Assembly: GCA_030847615.1 (NCBI GenBank)
Contig: JAUMIR010000002.1
Span: 283,940,028 to 284,004,027, forward strand
Reading direction: 5' to 3'
Source: Gambelia wislizenii
Taxonomy: Eukaryota > Chordata > Lepidosauria > Squamata > Crotaphytidae
DNA: 64,000 nt
The notes under the pieces: generated by a model
The model's database searches: none
Seen by the model: the letters and a program-made list of their open reading frames with translations, nothing else
What the model was told of the DNA's origin: nothing
Shown: positions 1 to 29,584 of the stretch, one piece after another
How the letters are laid out: the number at the start of each line of letters is the position of its first letter
How positions within the stretch are numbered: position 1 is the first letter of the stretch
Made by a program: the position numbers and the translations under genes

Positions 1-286
1 CCTGTACTGTTTTTTTCTCCTTGTGGTGCCCATCAAGGAGAAAAACAACTGGGGAGAACCTGTTTTGGTGAGGAAGAGATTGCAAGTGGCAAAAGTACTT
101 TGCTCAGCTTGTTGTTTTCCCATTTTATATCCCAGCCCCATGGCTTGACTGAAACTTGTACAGCTTGTTATGTGAGCTTCAAATACACAAAGCTCCTGCA
201 TAGACAGGAAATGAGGTGGTTTTACTCCTGAGTTCTTTTCAGAGCCTGGACGTAATAAGTTATTAATAACTAGCTTCCTGCAATTA

Positions 287-787
287 CAGTTGTCCCTTCA
301 TATTCACAGGGGTTAGGGGCTGAGCACCACCACAAAAATGGAAAAAACCACACACCAATAAGTTAAGCCCTGCCCCCAACATGCATACTACACTACAGTA
401 TTATAGACTCCTCTCCCACCAACAGGACTGCCAATACCTGCCACCATGGTAGCAACACCTGCCCCCGGGCACACAAACCATGCCCCTCACCCACAACTCG
501 CCTCCCCACCAGCTTTCCTTCCCTCTGCCCTGCCAACAACACAACTCCAGCTTGCTTTCTTATCTTGCACCAAAACAGCACTTCCCATTTAAAACAGTTA
601 AGTTTAAAGTAATGGGCAGTGATGTTTTGGTGCAAGGTAAGAAAGCAAGTTGGAGTGTTTTGTTGCCAGGACAGGAGGAGAGGGGAGGAGGATGGGGTCA
701 TGGAGTTTGAGCTAGTTGAGCAGCAGCTACAAACCGCGAATATGCAAAACCACAGATATGAAATACGCAAATATGAAGGGACAATTG
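287..787. mobile_element. Tigger/pogo-like non-autonomous element with foldback interior
   Basis: Flanked by TA on both sides (285-286, 788-789). The ends are CAGTTGTCCCTTCATATTC on the left and, read inward from the right, CAATTGTCCCTTCATATTTG. The middle is an inverted repeat centred near 600: a block containing CTTGCTTTCTTATCTTGCAC at about 545-570 returns in reverse at about 630-655. The frames of up to 138 codons inside are by-products of this palindrome. Ends and TA duplication are as in the Tc1/mariner-pogo group. Confidence 0.85.
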
Positions 788-1507
788 TAATCCTATTTTC
801 TTCTAACAACTAAGGCATAACTACAATTGTAATTCGGTGAAGGATAACTTCACTCAATTTGCTGTGCAACTTTTCAGTTACTTTTATAGTTCCAACAGCA
901 GCATCTCACTACATGGTAGGGGAGGAACACACCTTCAATTTTTGGCTTGTGCTGCTGCCTCACACTCTTGAGGCAAGAATAAAGGCAAATGGAAGGAATG
1001 GGTGTTTTGTATCACAGGCCAGAAGCTCGTAGAATCCAATATTGTTTTAGATACCTTCGAGATTTGGAAAAGCAAAACATTGCTTTTGAAAATGGTAACC
1101 ATGATGGTAACTAGCTACTTTTGGACCTAGAAACTATAATAGTAACTACATAATGACTTAGAACATAACTTTCCAAGCCCTAGCAATTCCTTGCTTATAT
1201 AGACACAACAAAAACTTGCCTATGTATTTGCTGCACAATTTTCATGTGATTTTAAAAAGAGAATTCAACACTTATGTTTCATCAGAGTACCCTCACTCCT
1301 GCACTGTTCTTGTTTACAGTAGATAGATAATGACAGATAAGACCTATCATTAAAGCATTATGTAAGACCAATGCCAAAACTGCTGGTGCTAGGGCTGATT
1401 TTATGAACCACTTGTTAGATGGTTGAAAGCCTCATTCAATTTTTTTTTAAATACCCAAAGAGTAATAAATGGGTACAAAATCATAAATAAAACTACAATT
1501 CTGCCCA

Positions 1508-1930
1508 TTTTACTGGATCACATGAAAACAGGTGGACAGATTTCCACAAGATTTGGAAAGTACCTTTGGGATGGTCTGGTTTAAAACCTAGACTATGTGC
1601 TCTATTTGCAATCTGAAATCCAATTTGGGGGCAGGGGTACCCTTGTGAGGCACTGTACTAATTTGCTCAAAAACAACCAGATTTACACAAAATTTGGAGA
1701 TTATGTTTGAGAAGGTCTGCCTTACAATATAGATTGTGTGGCACACACAAAATCTGCTTCAAACAGCTGAGGGACACAAACTAATTTTCTCAAAAATGGC
1801 TGCATGGATTTACACCAACTTTAGAAGGCATGTTTGTGAAGGTCTGACTTACAATACAGACTATGTGATGAATGTGGAATCCACTTCTGGGGGTCCCTGA
1901 TGGGGTACTCCAGTAAATTACTCAAGCAAA
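1508..1930. repeat. Degenerate tandem repeat, about 3 units of 130-140 bases
   Basis: Three successive units share the order: an aattt(g/t)ctcaaaaa-like lead, gatttacaca-nnnttt(g)ga, a ttgngaaggtctg block, then ttacaatanaga-tatgtg. The matches are clearest between 1660-1785 and 1786-1925; the first unit (1508-1650) is more diverged. It could be a minisatellite inside an old transposon. The rest of 790-2780 shows nothing recognisable apart from short CCAGGATAA repeats near 2160-2215. Confidence 0.6.
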
Positions 1931-2779
1931 GTAGGGCAATTTTGCTTATCCTATATGTAACTAGTTAATGTTGATCCCATTTGAGATCAGTGGAGCTTAT
2001 TCTTAGGTAAGCAGGTAAAGGATTGCAACTCCAATCAGTAAACAACTTTGGGCTTTATGGTGAAATAGCCCACAGCATGTTTGTTAGGCACAACAGCTCT
2101 TTCTACAACACCTTGTTTCCTTACCATACCGGGGTAACTGATAGGAACTTTTTTCCAACTCCCAGGATAAACCAGGGATAACTGGCAACTCCCAGGATAA
2201 GCCAGACTAAGATAATTGGTTGCTGGAGTGGAAAAAGCAAGTGGCACCCTTAATTAATACAGGGTGTAATCCACTAGAAAGGTATACTACAAACTGCACT
2301 GTAGTGTTGGTCCATTTTAATCTTCAGGAAAATATCCCAGTTTCCAACACTCTTTAACAAGGAGATGTAAATGGAGAAAAACTAAATTTCAAACTCACCC
2401 AATCACCCTGAGAAGCAGGCTCAGCATTATCAGCAGTTACGGACAGGGGATCCTATTACTGTGAGACAGTAAGAGAGGAGGAGGAGGAGGAAATGGTGGT
2501 GGTGGTTTGGTTTCAAATTAAGTCTTGTTTAGTTACACACCCACTTAAAAAAAGTGGGACAGCAGCCTATGCTATTCCCACCACACTTTGAGCAATGTCC
2601 AGCGTCTCTAAATAGGGGATCTGAAGCTTTGGGACGCTACTGCCAGCTGACACAGATAATACAGAGCCTGTGGACTTGGTGGTAAAATGAAGTTTCCCAT
2701 GTTCAGTGCTCTCAGGCAAGCTGCTATTCCCCTAGTCTCATTCCTCCAGCCTCCGCCACCCATTCCCATTTGTGAAATG

Positions 2780-4343
2780 AAAACTATACATTGTGAGAGA
2801 CCTCCAAGTCGCCCTGTCCTCAACAGCCCTGCTCAGGTCTTGCAGACTCAGGACCCTGGCTTCCTTGATTGAGTTTATCCATCTGGAATGTGGTCTTCCT
2901 CTTTTCCTACTGCCTTCTACCTTACCAAACACTGTTATCTTTTCTAGTGACTCATGTCTTCTCATGATGTGGCCAAAGTACAACAGTCTCAATTTAGTTA
3001 TTTTGGCTTCCAGGGAGAGGTCAGGCTTGATTTACCCTAGGATCCATTTATTGGTCTTTTTAGCAGTCCACAGTATCCATAAAACTCCTCCAGCACCACA
3101 TTTCAAAGGAGTTGATTTTCATCCAATCAGCTTTCATCACTATCCAGCTTTCACAACTATACATGCAAATTGGAAATATGATGGCATGTACAACCCCAAC
3201 TTTACCATTTCATGATATATCTTGACACTTCAGGATCTTGTCTAGTTCCCTCATAGCTGCCCTTCCAAGTTCTAATCTTCTGATATTTTGACTTCAGTCC
3301 CCATTCTGATTAATGACTGAGCCAAGATATGGAAAATCTTGAACAATTCAAATGTCTTCATTGTCTGCTTCAAAGTAATGTAAATCATTGGTGGTCATTA
3401 TTTTGTTTTCTTAATGTTCAACTGTCAACCTGACTTTGCACTTTCTTCCTTGACTTGCTTCAGTAATCATTCCAAGTTGTTGCTATTTTCTGTTAGTAGT
3501 ATGGGGTCATCTGCATATCTTATTGATGTTCCTTCCTCCAATTTTCACGCCTCCTTCTCCCAAGTTTAATCTTGCTTTGCTGATACCATATGTGTTAACC
3601 AGATAGGGTGATAAAATGCAGCCTTGGCTGACCCCTCCCCCATCCCAATTGGAAACCATTCTGTTTCTCCATATTCTGTCCTAACAGTACCTCTTATAAT
3701 GAGTACAGGTTATGCATTAGGACAATCAAATGTTGTGGGACACCCATTTCTTTAAGAGCAATCCATAGTTTTTCATGATCTATACAATTAAAGCCTTTGC
3801 TACAATTTATAAAGCACAGGCTGATTTTCTTTGGAAATTCTTTGGTGCCCTCCATTATCCAACATATCTTTGCAATATGATCCCTAGTGCCCCTTCCTTT
3901 CCTGAACTCAGCATGGACATCTGACATTTCTCATATATGGTAAAAGTCTTTGTTGCAGAATTTTGAGCATCACTTTGCTTGCATGAGAAATTAATGCAAT
4001 GGTCCTGTGGTTACTGCAATCCCTGGTGTCCCCTTTTTGGGAGAATGGAATGTATATTGAGCATTTCCAATCTATGGGCCATTGTTTTGTTTTCTGTATT
4101 TGTTGACAGATTTCAGTTAGAACTAGAATAGCTTCTGTCTCTGCAGACTGAAGCAGCTCCACTGGTATACCATCTGTTCCTGGTGACTTATTTCTCCCAA
4201 GTACTCTGAAGCTTCCATTTCACTCTCTAAAATTGGGGGTTTGTCTCCATATCGTTCTTCCTTGAATATATCTGTCACCCTTTCATCTTTTACATAGTTC
4301 CTCTGTGTATTATTTTCATCATCTTTTTATTTCTGCTAAGTCA
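2780..4343 (-). mobile_element. BovB/RTE-type LINE fragment, decayed
   Basis: Read on the minus strand, 4162-3908 gives an early reverse-transcriptase stretch (motifs ELLQSAETEAI, WPIDWKCSIYIPF and NHRTIALISHASKV). 3927-3694 gives HAEFRKGRGTRDHIAKICWI and HEKLWIALKEMGVPQHLI. 2992-2790 gives the C-terminal LLYFGHIMRRHESLEK and RKRGRPHSRWI. These are hallmarks of the BovB/RTE family. Frames shift and stop codons intervene, so this is a dead, 5'-truncated copy. The catalytic aspartate block is not intact. Confidence 0.8.
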
Positions 4344-4534
4344 TGTAATGTGTCCCCCTGCTGGTCACAGAGCATCCCACAATATAGGTTTGTATAATGG
4401 CTGTAAGAATGTTCTTTCTGGAGAGGGGTACCTGGAAACGACTTTAATGTTTGTCATTTTTGGCATCAGGGAAGACTTAAAAGCTGTGTTGTTGTTTTTG
4501 GCTTCTCTAGCTCTGATGCCTATCTTCGCCTCCT

Positions 4535-4678
4535 GATTTTATGCCTTTTGTATATACTTTGTTGCTCAGTGATTTTTTTTTAAAATGTGTTTTAACTGTT
4601 TTGTATTCTGTAACCATAAGGTGTGCTGAGAATTTGTTGAAGGAGAGGATATAAATACCCCCCCCAAATAAATAAATC
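4535..4678 (+). mobile_element. LINE 3' tail fragment (L2/CR1-like)
   Basis: The T-rich stretch TTTTAACTGTTTTGTATTC followed by GGATATAAATA and an AATAAATAAAT tail is the usual 3' end of L2/CR1-group copies in this window (compare 31300-31510). No coding part is preserved. Confidence 0.5.
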
Positions 4679-4958
4679 AAAGCACAGGGGATTTATATGC
4701 AGTGCTCTGAGCACTGAGGAGCACTATACACTCTGCATTAAAGTTATCATATGGTTTCCAGTCCCCTCGCGTGTGCTTGCCCACAGCAGCTGCATACAGT
4801 ACATTTTGATTATCTACATGGCTTATTCTAGCTGAAGAGAGGAGTGGCGTCACTGATAAATAGATAAGAGATAAGAAATGGAAAATCAGGAATAAAGGAG
4901 GCAATGCATTCAGGCCAAATTAGGGAGGAGGCAGGGGAAACATTAAGTGTGTAGTGTG

Positions 4959-4998
4959 CTCTCTCTCTCTCTCTCTGTATGTGTGTGTGTGTGTGTGT
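4959..4998. repeat. (TC)n(TG)n microsatellite
   Basis: Compound dinucleotide run, CT repeats followed directly by GT repeats. Confidence 0.95.
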
Positions 4999-7900
4999 TG
5001 AATGTAATGCAGTTTGAGAGGGCTCCAAATTTTCTTGGAAGGAGAATATATGTGTTTACCTTATTCATATTCTTTTCACCTTACCAGGGAACAGATACAC
5101 AGGACTAGGCATCTTCTAACCCCCTGCCCCCATGGGTCAATTTGATTCAAATACTGACTTACAGGGAAAGAGTTAAGTACCTCCTCCATTACCACTCTGA
5201 TCAGCCTCCATATCAATATTAAAGGAGGGAAGATGTAAAGTCACATCGCATTTAATTTGGCCCTCAAATTTGAATGTCAGAAATATATTCTTTTCTTTAG
5301 AAATTAATTATCAAAACCCCAACAACTCTGCTCCTATTTCATCACAGTCAGCTGCCCAAAGCCTCTGGCTACCTGAAGGTCCCTCCATATAGATTTGGCA
5401 TGAACTGTCAGCTATGCTTCCCCCTTCTGTTTGGCTTTAGGGGAACTGTAATTCTCTTGGAGCTGGCATAACTCTTTATGGCAGACACTTGATGGGGCAG
5501 TCCCTCCACAACCCTTTGGCAATGCTTTTACTACCAATTCAGGTGGATTTTATAAAGGTAATCAAAGAAAAAAATGGAGTAAAGGTAGCTAACATAATAA
5601 CCATATACTGCAACAGAACAAACTATCCAGTCATGCAAAATGTTGCCTTTGTTCACTAAGCTCTGTCTAAGAGGGCTGCTGCATTCCTGCAAAGGGACCA
5701 ACAAGGGGCAGCAGTGGGTTTTAAATGGCTTCAGAAAATAGATGTGTTGGGAGAGTGCTGGGCCATATCACATTCCATTTAAAACAAATCCGAATTACTG
5801 ATTGTGAAAGCTATGGATTTCAAGGATAGCCCCTCCCTCCATGCAAAAGGAGATATAAGTCTTCAGGTATATGGCAACAAAGTCTCACACATGAGCACAC
5901 AACAGTTAGTTATACAGATGTAACTCCACAACCTAAAGACCATTCATTATGTTTACCATCCACTACTTAAAAGTCCACTGCTTATGATTTTTGAGAATTT
6001 ATATGGTAGTATAAGATATGTTTGCTACCATGCTTCATAGCTGAGTCACATATTTGAACAGCGTAGTTTTAGCTGGCACTGGAGAGCCAAGTGGTCTCAC
6101 TGCTTATTATAAGAAGAGATCAAACAATGAAAAACAAGTGCATGCAGAATACACATCAGATGTATGTACACTGCCCTCAAGCACCATACCAACATACAAA
6201 ATCATCACTGTACATGCACACATTAATTCAGCATCACCAAGAATCAATAAACATGGCACCCACTGCCCTAGATGGTTGCTTCATCGTGTAAGTAAACAGG
6301 GGTGGGACTCATGCGGCACTTCCAATGTTGTTGAATTACAACTCCCAGCAGGCCTAGGCTGACATTCTACATGGCTGCAGCATAAATAACTGCCAGTGGA
6401 GTTGCATTCCACTTGTATTATGCAACCGCTATACTGCTGCAAAGCAAAGTAGGTGGGCCTCTGCTCAATGCACATGGCTGAAATGCTGTTGTGCAACTGC
6501 AAGGCATAATGCGATGCACATAGGTATGGCTTCCACATGGGGCCTCTGCCTGCTCTGCAGTGGGGTCTAAGGCTCCATTATGGAATGAGCAGAGGCCCAT
6601 TGGGGATCACATACAGACCACCGAATGCACATAGATACAGGTTCCACATGCAGACCCCAGCTTTCATCCCATCAGCTGGATACAGCCATTATATAATGTC
6701 CACTAAAAACACTCTGCATGCCTAACACAATTTATGCCTGCATGTCACTAACTGGCCTTAGATAGCACAGCAAATAGTGAGCAATGCTGGAAGTTGCAGT
6801 CCAATAAGGTCTGGAGGGCCACCTAATTCCTGCCCCTGAAGAAAAACTTCAGGGTCCCTCCCCTGAATTTTTAAATTTTCTGTGGGTTGGGTTACAAATG
6901 AGGCTGGGGGTGGGGTCTGCAAAGACTATCAGGCAGCAGCCAGGCTGTGGAGCAGTCTCCAGCTGAGAAGAGTGGACAGACTGAATAAGCTGGTGCTTTT
7001 ACTGGGGTGGGTGGGGTGGAAATAACCCTGAACACATTGCTTTCCCTGGGCAACCCTTTTCTCCAGCCACTTTGCTCCCCACCCTTGCTGTCAGACTGGA
7101 AATACATCCAGCTATGAAAAAAAAAAAAAACCATCCTGGAGGGAGATGTGGAAAAAGACTGGCAAAAGGTTGTGTTCACTCCCCTGTTGCTTCTGTGCTG
7201 GAAAAACACAACACTGGCAACACCACTTTATTGATCACAACATATGCTCAAAAACATAGGTGTGTCCCTGTAATATGTAGCATGTACTATCCTATATAAA
7301 AAGAATTTATAGGGGCAATACAGATGATGATGATGATGATATTGTGCAAATCCACCATGAATCATTTCTGAGCTGCTCCCCTTCATTTCAATTGTGCTTG
7401 TACAGCAACTTATGCCACAATGTATGTAGTTTGTCTTTAAGTGTCATGAGACTCTTTGTTTTTCCTAGAAGAGACCAATGTAGCTACTCTGAGTATGGCT
7501 CAATGAAGTGAGTCTCTCACTCCTTAAGAATCTGGAATGCAATTCCAACAAATGTCTAAAATTTAGAAATACAGTACTTCTAATCTGAGTCCAGGTACAT
7601 ACTGAGGAATCTCACCCCTACTCGTGCATATTTTTGGTAGCTGAACCACCGTCACCTTTAAATGAAAAAGCTAATGGGAAAGATTTAAAAGTAAAAAGAA
7701 AAGTTAAATGGAAATTAGTTGTCCTTAAACAGTGATGTTTATTTAGAAACCTCCCTCAGGAGCTGTACAGTTTAATAGAGAATATAATCTCTCTTTTTTG
7801 GTAGGGTTTTCTAGTAATAGACTGTAGAATTCTACAGTGGAGCTGTGATTCTCTATTCCACTCTACAGAGTGGTTCAATAGTATTAATTCCCCCTGACAC

Positions 7901-9212
7901 ACATAGTATTAGCTTAATTTTCTCCCCTGTTGTTTCTTTACTATTTCCCATGCAATATGTCGCTCTATAGCATCTCCCAGACAAAGAAACATATACCTCC
8001 CCTGAACATTATTATCACATGATATTATCAAATGTACATGTTGCTTGCATTTCTTTTTTAAAGAAGACAGACAATAATAGAACAGACCTAAACAAGATGA
8101 GCCACTTGCGTCAAGTCCAATGAGGGCCAAGATGAAAAGCAGGATACATTTACACGCAAACAGATTTACCGTAAACATCCAGGTTTAGTCCTGGTCCTGG
8201 ACAGGCACGTGGAGCATAATGGTTTGGAGGAAAGAAGAAGCAGGCTGCCTGAATCTCCAACCCAAAACCATCACAACACTGGGAATATCTCAAAGCTTTC
8301 TGATTATCCTGAAGGCGCAATCACGTTGGGGTAACTCCAGTCTCATTCACGACTTGTTTGCAGAGAAGAGCCCACTGAACTTTCTTGTTTCCACATTACC
8401 ATTGCTTACAGAATTTCCCCACAACTGACAGCCAGAATGCAGCAATTATTATAAATGTAGGAACATGAGGTTTCACCCTCACACTCGGAGCAGTGCTATA
8501 TCCAACCCTCTTAGCCTTCAGAGGTTGGCACTGTAGCATGTAAACATATTTTTGAAAAAAGAGGTTGGCTCCTAGTGCTCGGAAACCAAGCAGCCTCCCT
8601 ATTTGGGGAGCCAGGGAGAGGAAGGAAATAGAGACAAGGAAGAGGAAGGCTGACAAGAGGTTTTCCCCCCATGCATTGCTGTGATTCATTTTGCCTGACC
8701 ACTGGGCCATCGTCATGACAGCATTGCTAAGGGAAGTGCAGTACAGGGGAAGACAAGAGCCCCTTGGCTTCTGAAACTCATAAACCGGAGACCTCCCTCT
8801 ATTTTTCTTCAAAAGTCCAGGGGCAGAAGTGTCCCACTCAGCTCCCCATCCCCTGATGGATGACATTTGAATGCAAAGCAGAATTCACCTTCTGGACCCA
8901 ACACTCTTTTTCTCTCTCCCTACATGACGGGTCCCAGATCTGGGTGAACAAAGTGTTGCAGTATGGTTTTTAACTCAATCCTGTAACCAAGAGTCCCATA
9001 GAAAATATATCAGTGGCAAGCCAATTTTGAATATCAGGTGAATTGAACAAATCAGGCATAGAGAAGTAAGTCCAGAGAGGCAGAAAGAGAGACCTGAAGG
9101 ATCCTTGTCACCAGACAGTTGTAGGTCCTTATTTAATGTCAGCTTCTGCCACTTCAGTGATGACCAGCTGCATTTGGCTTGCCCTGCTTCGCACAATTAT
9201 TTTGTCCTATCT
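4999..9212. other. Intergenic sequence without recognisable genes
   Basis: About 4 kb with only short chance frames. It holds a (GAT)n run at 7323-7341, an A-run at 7108-7121 and short pieces such as ACAACTCCCAGCA near 6340 that recall MITE ends without forming a pair. No exon of CLCN1, the human neighbour on this side, could be recognised. Confidence 0.5.
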
Positions 9213-9218
9213 TTTATT
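9213..9218 (-). terminator. Candidate FAM131B polyadenylation signal
   Basis: On the minus strand AATAAA occurs here, the first exact hexamer I found downstream of the stop at 10602. It would give a 3' UTR of about 1.4 kb with no obvious repeat inside. The site is inferred only from the hexamer and its position; no transcript end can be seen. Confidence 0.3.
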
Positions 9219-10601
9219 TTCCACAGAAGGCTGGAGACTTAGGGGAGATTAACATATGGTTTTTATACTGATAAAAATTATGCTTTGCTTGTCATGACAG
9301 AACAGATGCTGAAAGGAGTGGGGGCAACTTTGATCTAAAGTTATGTATAACCCCAAGCCAAGTTGCCATTTTCACACACACGCCCAAAAAACCCCAGATG
9401 AAAAACACCTTGCAAAAATGAGAAGATAGTTTTGCTTACACCTTCATTTTTTCACTGATATGAGGCCTGAGAAACATTTATATGACAACGGGGGGGGGGG
9501 GATCGAGCAGGAGACAGAAATTAATGGAAAGAGAGAAGAATGATTCGTTTCTCACAGTCTCTGCTTCATCCATATTTTGGCACTACAGAGGATCCAGTGA
9601 TCCTAGGAAAGGAGCATTACCTCACACTAGGTGGCAACCAGGCCATTCCCTCTGTTAGCCATTGCTCAAAATACAAAAATTTTGAAAAATGTAACAAAAA
9701 CAAAAGCCCTAACAGGAAGTGGGAAACTGTGATACTGATGTCACATATGCTTGCTTTCTTTGTTTTCCTTGTTCACAACAGGAAAGAGAGGATTCCATGT
9801 CTGCATAAAATATAAAGTTAGCAGATGACCCCCCTCCCTTTTCCCTACCCTGCATGCAGTGCCCAATAAAGAAGGGGGGGAACCCTCTCCAGCTCCTAGG
9901 CAGGCAGAGATAACGGGGTGCACAAGGAAGATTTCTGCAGTGATCAGTGCACATGTGCTGGAGAATGAAGTTTGGACTGGACTCACAGAAGAGCTCTGTC
10001 CACATCACAGAATGGTTAAAATCCACAAACCCTTACTTTTGGTTCTCACGCATGGTTTGTTTCCACAGAGTCATTGCTTCCACATTACATCCTCTAGACC
10101 TCCAGTATAAAGATTTCTCCTGACAGAAGCTCACTTCCATAAGCAGATTTTATGATTAGGCCTGGGCCTGTCACTTTTCCCGCAAGTCTAGCAGTGTAAC
10201 ACTTTTGACTGTGCCTTCAGTGAACCTTACATCCAACCACAGCATACTGTAATAGCATTCTCTCAGTTGCAGTATTAAGGCTATGTCTGTGTCTCTAAAG
10301 CCATATTCCTTCCATTGGCAGACCTGTATCCACAGTCAGCAATGTTCTTGTGATGCCTTCCCTGAGCTCCCTGTGCCTGAGTGTCCAAGGCAGTAGGTCT
10401 TGAAGGTTCAGCCCATTATGTGCAGGAGGCGAGGGGAACTTAGCAATGTCCAGCACTTTTGGTCCTTGGCTTACCTTTCCATAAAAACAAACAAGTGTGC
10501 TAGTGTGCCTGGGGATTTCGGAGCTGGAGAGGGGCTTTCCTGTCACTTTCCCCCACCCGTGTTTCCCATGCATAAGGGCAAAGAGTTCCTCAATGGCAGC
10601 A
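9219..10601 (-). other. Probable FAM131B 3' UTR
   Basis: Mostly unique sequence directly downstream of the stop codon, without recognisable transposon remains. The frames here lack similarity to anything I recognise and are treated as non-coding. The right part (10300-10600) is the likeliest to be transcribed; the left limit depends on the polyadenylation site. Confidence 0.4.
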
Positions 10602-26790
<16,189 letters not shown>

Positions 26791-27082
26791 CTGGAGCCAC
26801 AGACACACACACATACAAAAGGTAGTCAGAGAATTGCTTCTGCCGCCACTACAGATTTTATACCCATTGTACTGCGATGTCTGCTGCATTTTCTGAAGCC
26901 ATTCCAGTGAAAACAGCAACCATGGATTCAGCAGGGATCTCTGCGGCCCACTCTGCTCAGATGAATAACTCAGACTTGTGTTAAAAAGAGAAGGAAAGAA
27001 TGCTGTCCAAGTTTAGATATAGTTTATTAAATGTGTATGCTGAAATAAATTGTGTAGTCTTAAAGGTACCACAAGATTAAAG

Positions 27083-27297
27083 GCATCAGATACAGTCTGA
27101 TCTTGGAAGGTAAGCAGGGTCAGCCCTGGTTACTATTTGGATGTAGGACTGCCAACAAATACCAGGTACTGTAGGCTATATTTCAGAGGAAGGAACTGGC
27201 AAAACCACCTCTGAGTATTCCTTGCCTAAGAAAATCCTATGAAATACATGGGGTCATCATAAGTCGATAGACAACTTGAAGGCATATGAACACACAT
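27083..27297 (+). mobile_element. 5S-rRNA-derived SINE
   Basis: The head contains CTGATCTTGGAAGGTAAGCA, GGGTCAGCCCTGGTTACTAT and TTGGATGTAGGACTGCCAAC, a diverged copy of the 3' half of 5S rRNA including its internal promoter region. The body that follows has TTGCCTAAGAAAATCCTATG and ends in CTTGAAGGCATATGAACACA, like the tail of the tRNA-derived SINEs here. SINEs of this type are known from lizards. Confidence 0.88.
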
Positions 27298-27518
27298 AAA
27301 CTAACATGACTACCTATTCAAAGTTTATTAAATGTTACTTATTTTAAAACATTGGCTATTCATTAATGCTAGAAGACAAACACGACTTGCCATTCTTTTT
27401 CTTCCCACAACATAAGCTCGCCTCCCGCCTGCCTACACAAGGCTTTGTCAGATACCGCTTAACAGCAGTTCCAACATGGATGTGTCAGTGTTCTGTTTTG
27501 CTCCCTGCTTTCCATGTA

Positions 27519-27745
27519 CAATTGTCCCTTCATATTTGCTGGGGTTTGGTTCCAGGACCCCCCATGGATATCAAAATCTGTGAATACTCAAGTCCCATTA
27601 TATGCAATTGCATAGCAAAATGGTGTCCCTTATATAAGGTGGCAAAATCAAGGTTTGCTTTTTGGATTTTTTTTTAAAGAATATTTTCAAGCCGTGAATA
27701 CTTAAATCCACAGATACCAAAACCTTGGATATGGAGGGACAACTG
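27519..27745. mobile_element. Tigger-like MITE
   Basis: TA flanks (27517-27518, 27746-27747). The left end is CAATTGTCCCTTCATATTTG and the right end read inward is CAGTTGTCCCTCCATATCC. Interior pairs such as AATCTGTGAATACT and GTGAATACTTAAATCCAC are typical of this family. Same family ends as 287-787. Confidence 0.88.
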
Positions 27746-28061
27746 TATTCTTAAGGCAAGCTGTCCTCCTATTTATTTTATACTTACTTATTGTGTTTGT
27801 TTATTGCTTCCCAGCTCACCAGATCTACCAAAGCAATGTATGATGGATCAAAACAAAAACAAAAACATTCTTCAGCAACAAACCAACATATGGTGCTGAT
27901 GTTAACATTAATATGCATTTAACCATTACATTTACACATTAATTAACTGTCTTGGTTACTTTTTCCCCAATATCAGATCAACTATCACTGCCCTGCCCCC
28001 TGAAGAAGATAAGAAGCAGCAGGCATGGCTCTACCATGCCTAGGCCCAAAAGCAGATCTTC

Positions 28062-28200
28062 CTCTTTTCCTTGTGTGCCGTGTCTTATTTAGACTGTAAG
28101 CCTGCGAGCAGGAGACTGTCAAATTAAGAATTTGTAAGCAGCTCTGACAGCTTTTGTGTCTGAAGAGTGGGGCAAAAATACTCTAAATAAATAATTTTAA
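28062..28200 (+). mobile_element. LINE/SINE 3' tail fragment (L2-like)
   Basis: Contains AGACTGTAAGCCTGCGAGCA, AATTTGTAAGCAGCTCTGAC, TCTGAAGAGTGGGGC and an AAATAAATAA tail, close to the 3' tail of the SINE at 56855-57126. The following stretch to 29584 has nothing I recognise. Confidence 0.6.
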
Positions 28201-29584
28201 AAGATCTGTGAAACAATTCTGAGGATAATGGGAGATGGCTTTCTGATATTTCAACTAACAGCAAACACAGCTGGATGTAGGAAGCTACAAACTGACATTA
28301 CCCCAAAATGTGACAGAGAGGTCTATATACAACCTGTTGAGCGCCCTCACACTGGTGACCTATGTGCAAATAATGTACATCTGTGCACATCCATATTGCC
28401 AAGTGTCCAAATCTCAAGTGCTGGATTTTTATGCATAACCCTTATTGAATCCTAAGGACAGACAGCAGTTTCAGCCAACACAAACGAGATACTTAATTAC
28501 ACAGATGGCCAATCTGTGTTTGAAAGCACAGGAGAACATAACACCATAGGAATCAGAAATGTAAATACACCATGACAAATAAATTCACAAACACTACCTA
28601 TATAACTCATGCACTCTAAGAGATTCCAAAGGCATTCAAAGGAACAAACTCAAAAATATGGAAAAGTTAAAGCAGTCATAAAAGAGGGAAAGAGAGAGAG
28701 GCCTACAGAATGGGTTGATTCCATTGTCATGATGGTGAATAAACATCAGATACAAATATGAACTCAGGAGGTATGACAGAAGCAATTTCAAGGCAACATT
28801 TTCTACTGCCTAACACAGAAGAAAACTGAGATATTTCAGCAGGAAAAAGAACTTACAGTCTGTATCGCCAGCAGTGTATTCTAACTAATTTAACTTCAGG
28901 CTACATAAATATAGCACACCTTTGGCACCTTTAAATACTGAACTGTATTTAAAATCAGCCAATAAGAGAGCCAATAAATTAACCTGAAAAATTAGCCAAA
29001 CACAAGGTGAGACAAAAAAAATTTAAAGCTCTCAATGGAAAATACCACCCCCCCAAAAAACCCTCCTCATCTGGGGCAAATCATTTCAGTGCCTAGAGTA
29101 AGGGAGGTCTCTGAAGGATCTGGGTGTCAATTTCCCATCCCTGAGACCCAGTAAAGGGGCACCAAAACAAGAAAGCATCCCTCTACCCACCTACCTGTCT
29201 GTCTTATTTTAAAAATCAAATCCAGAAGTGATCAGACATCACTTCCAATTTTGATGGAGGGGTAGGGCACCACATTTATAAGGGTATATCAGCTGCTCCC
29301 GGAGGCTTCCAAGAATATTAGTATCAACTTCTCACCCCATCCATATATTTTTGTTGGCGAGCATGGATCATGACCTCATGTCTGCCATGGCAACCACTTG
29401 CTCTCTCTGGGAGTTTCCTGCTGCCTTGGCAGGTGATTCTGTTGAAGCCCAGGTTGGTCTCCAGAATAGGAAATGATCAGGGCAGCAGACACAATCTTTC
29501 CTAAGTGTCCTCTCTCACAGAGTGGAGTTTTCTAAGGAACTGGCAACCCTGGAACAAGATGGAGACTAGAGTGATAATAGCAGA

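Noticed and set aside
393..809. 138-codon minus frame and overlapping plus frames
   Set aside because: They lie within the Tigger-like element and arise from its palindrome; there is no conserved protein or start context.
8396..8866. 156-codon minus frame left of FAM131B
   Set aside because: No domain, no splice-site support and no known family; its length is possible by chance in this composition.
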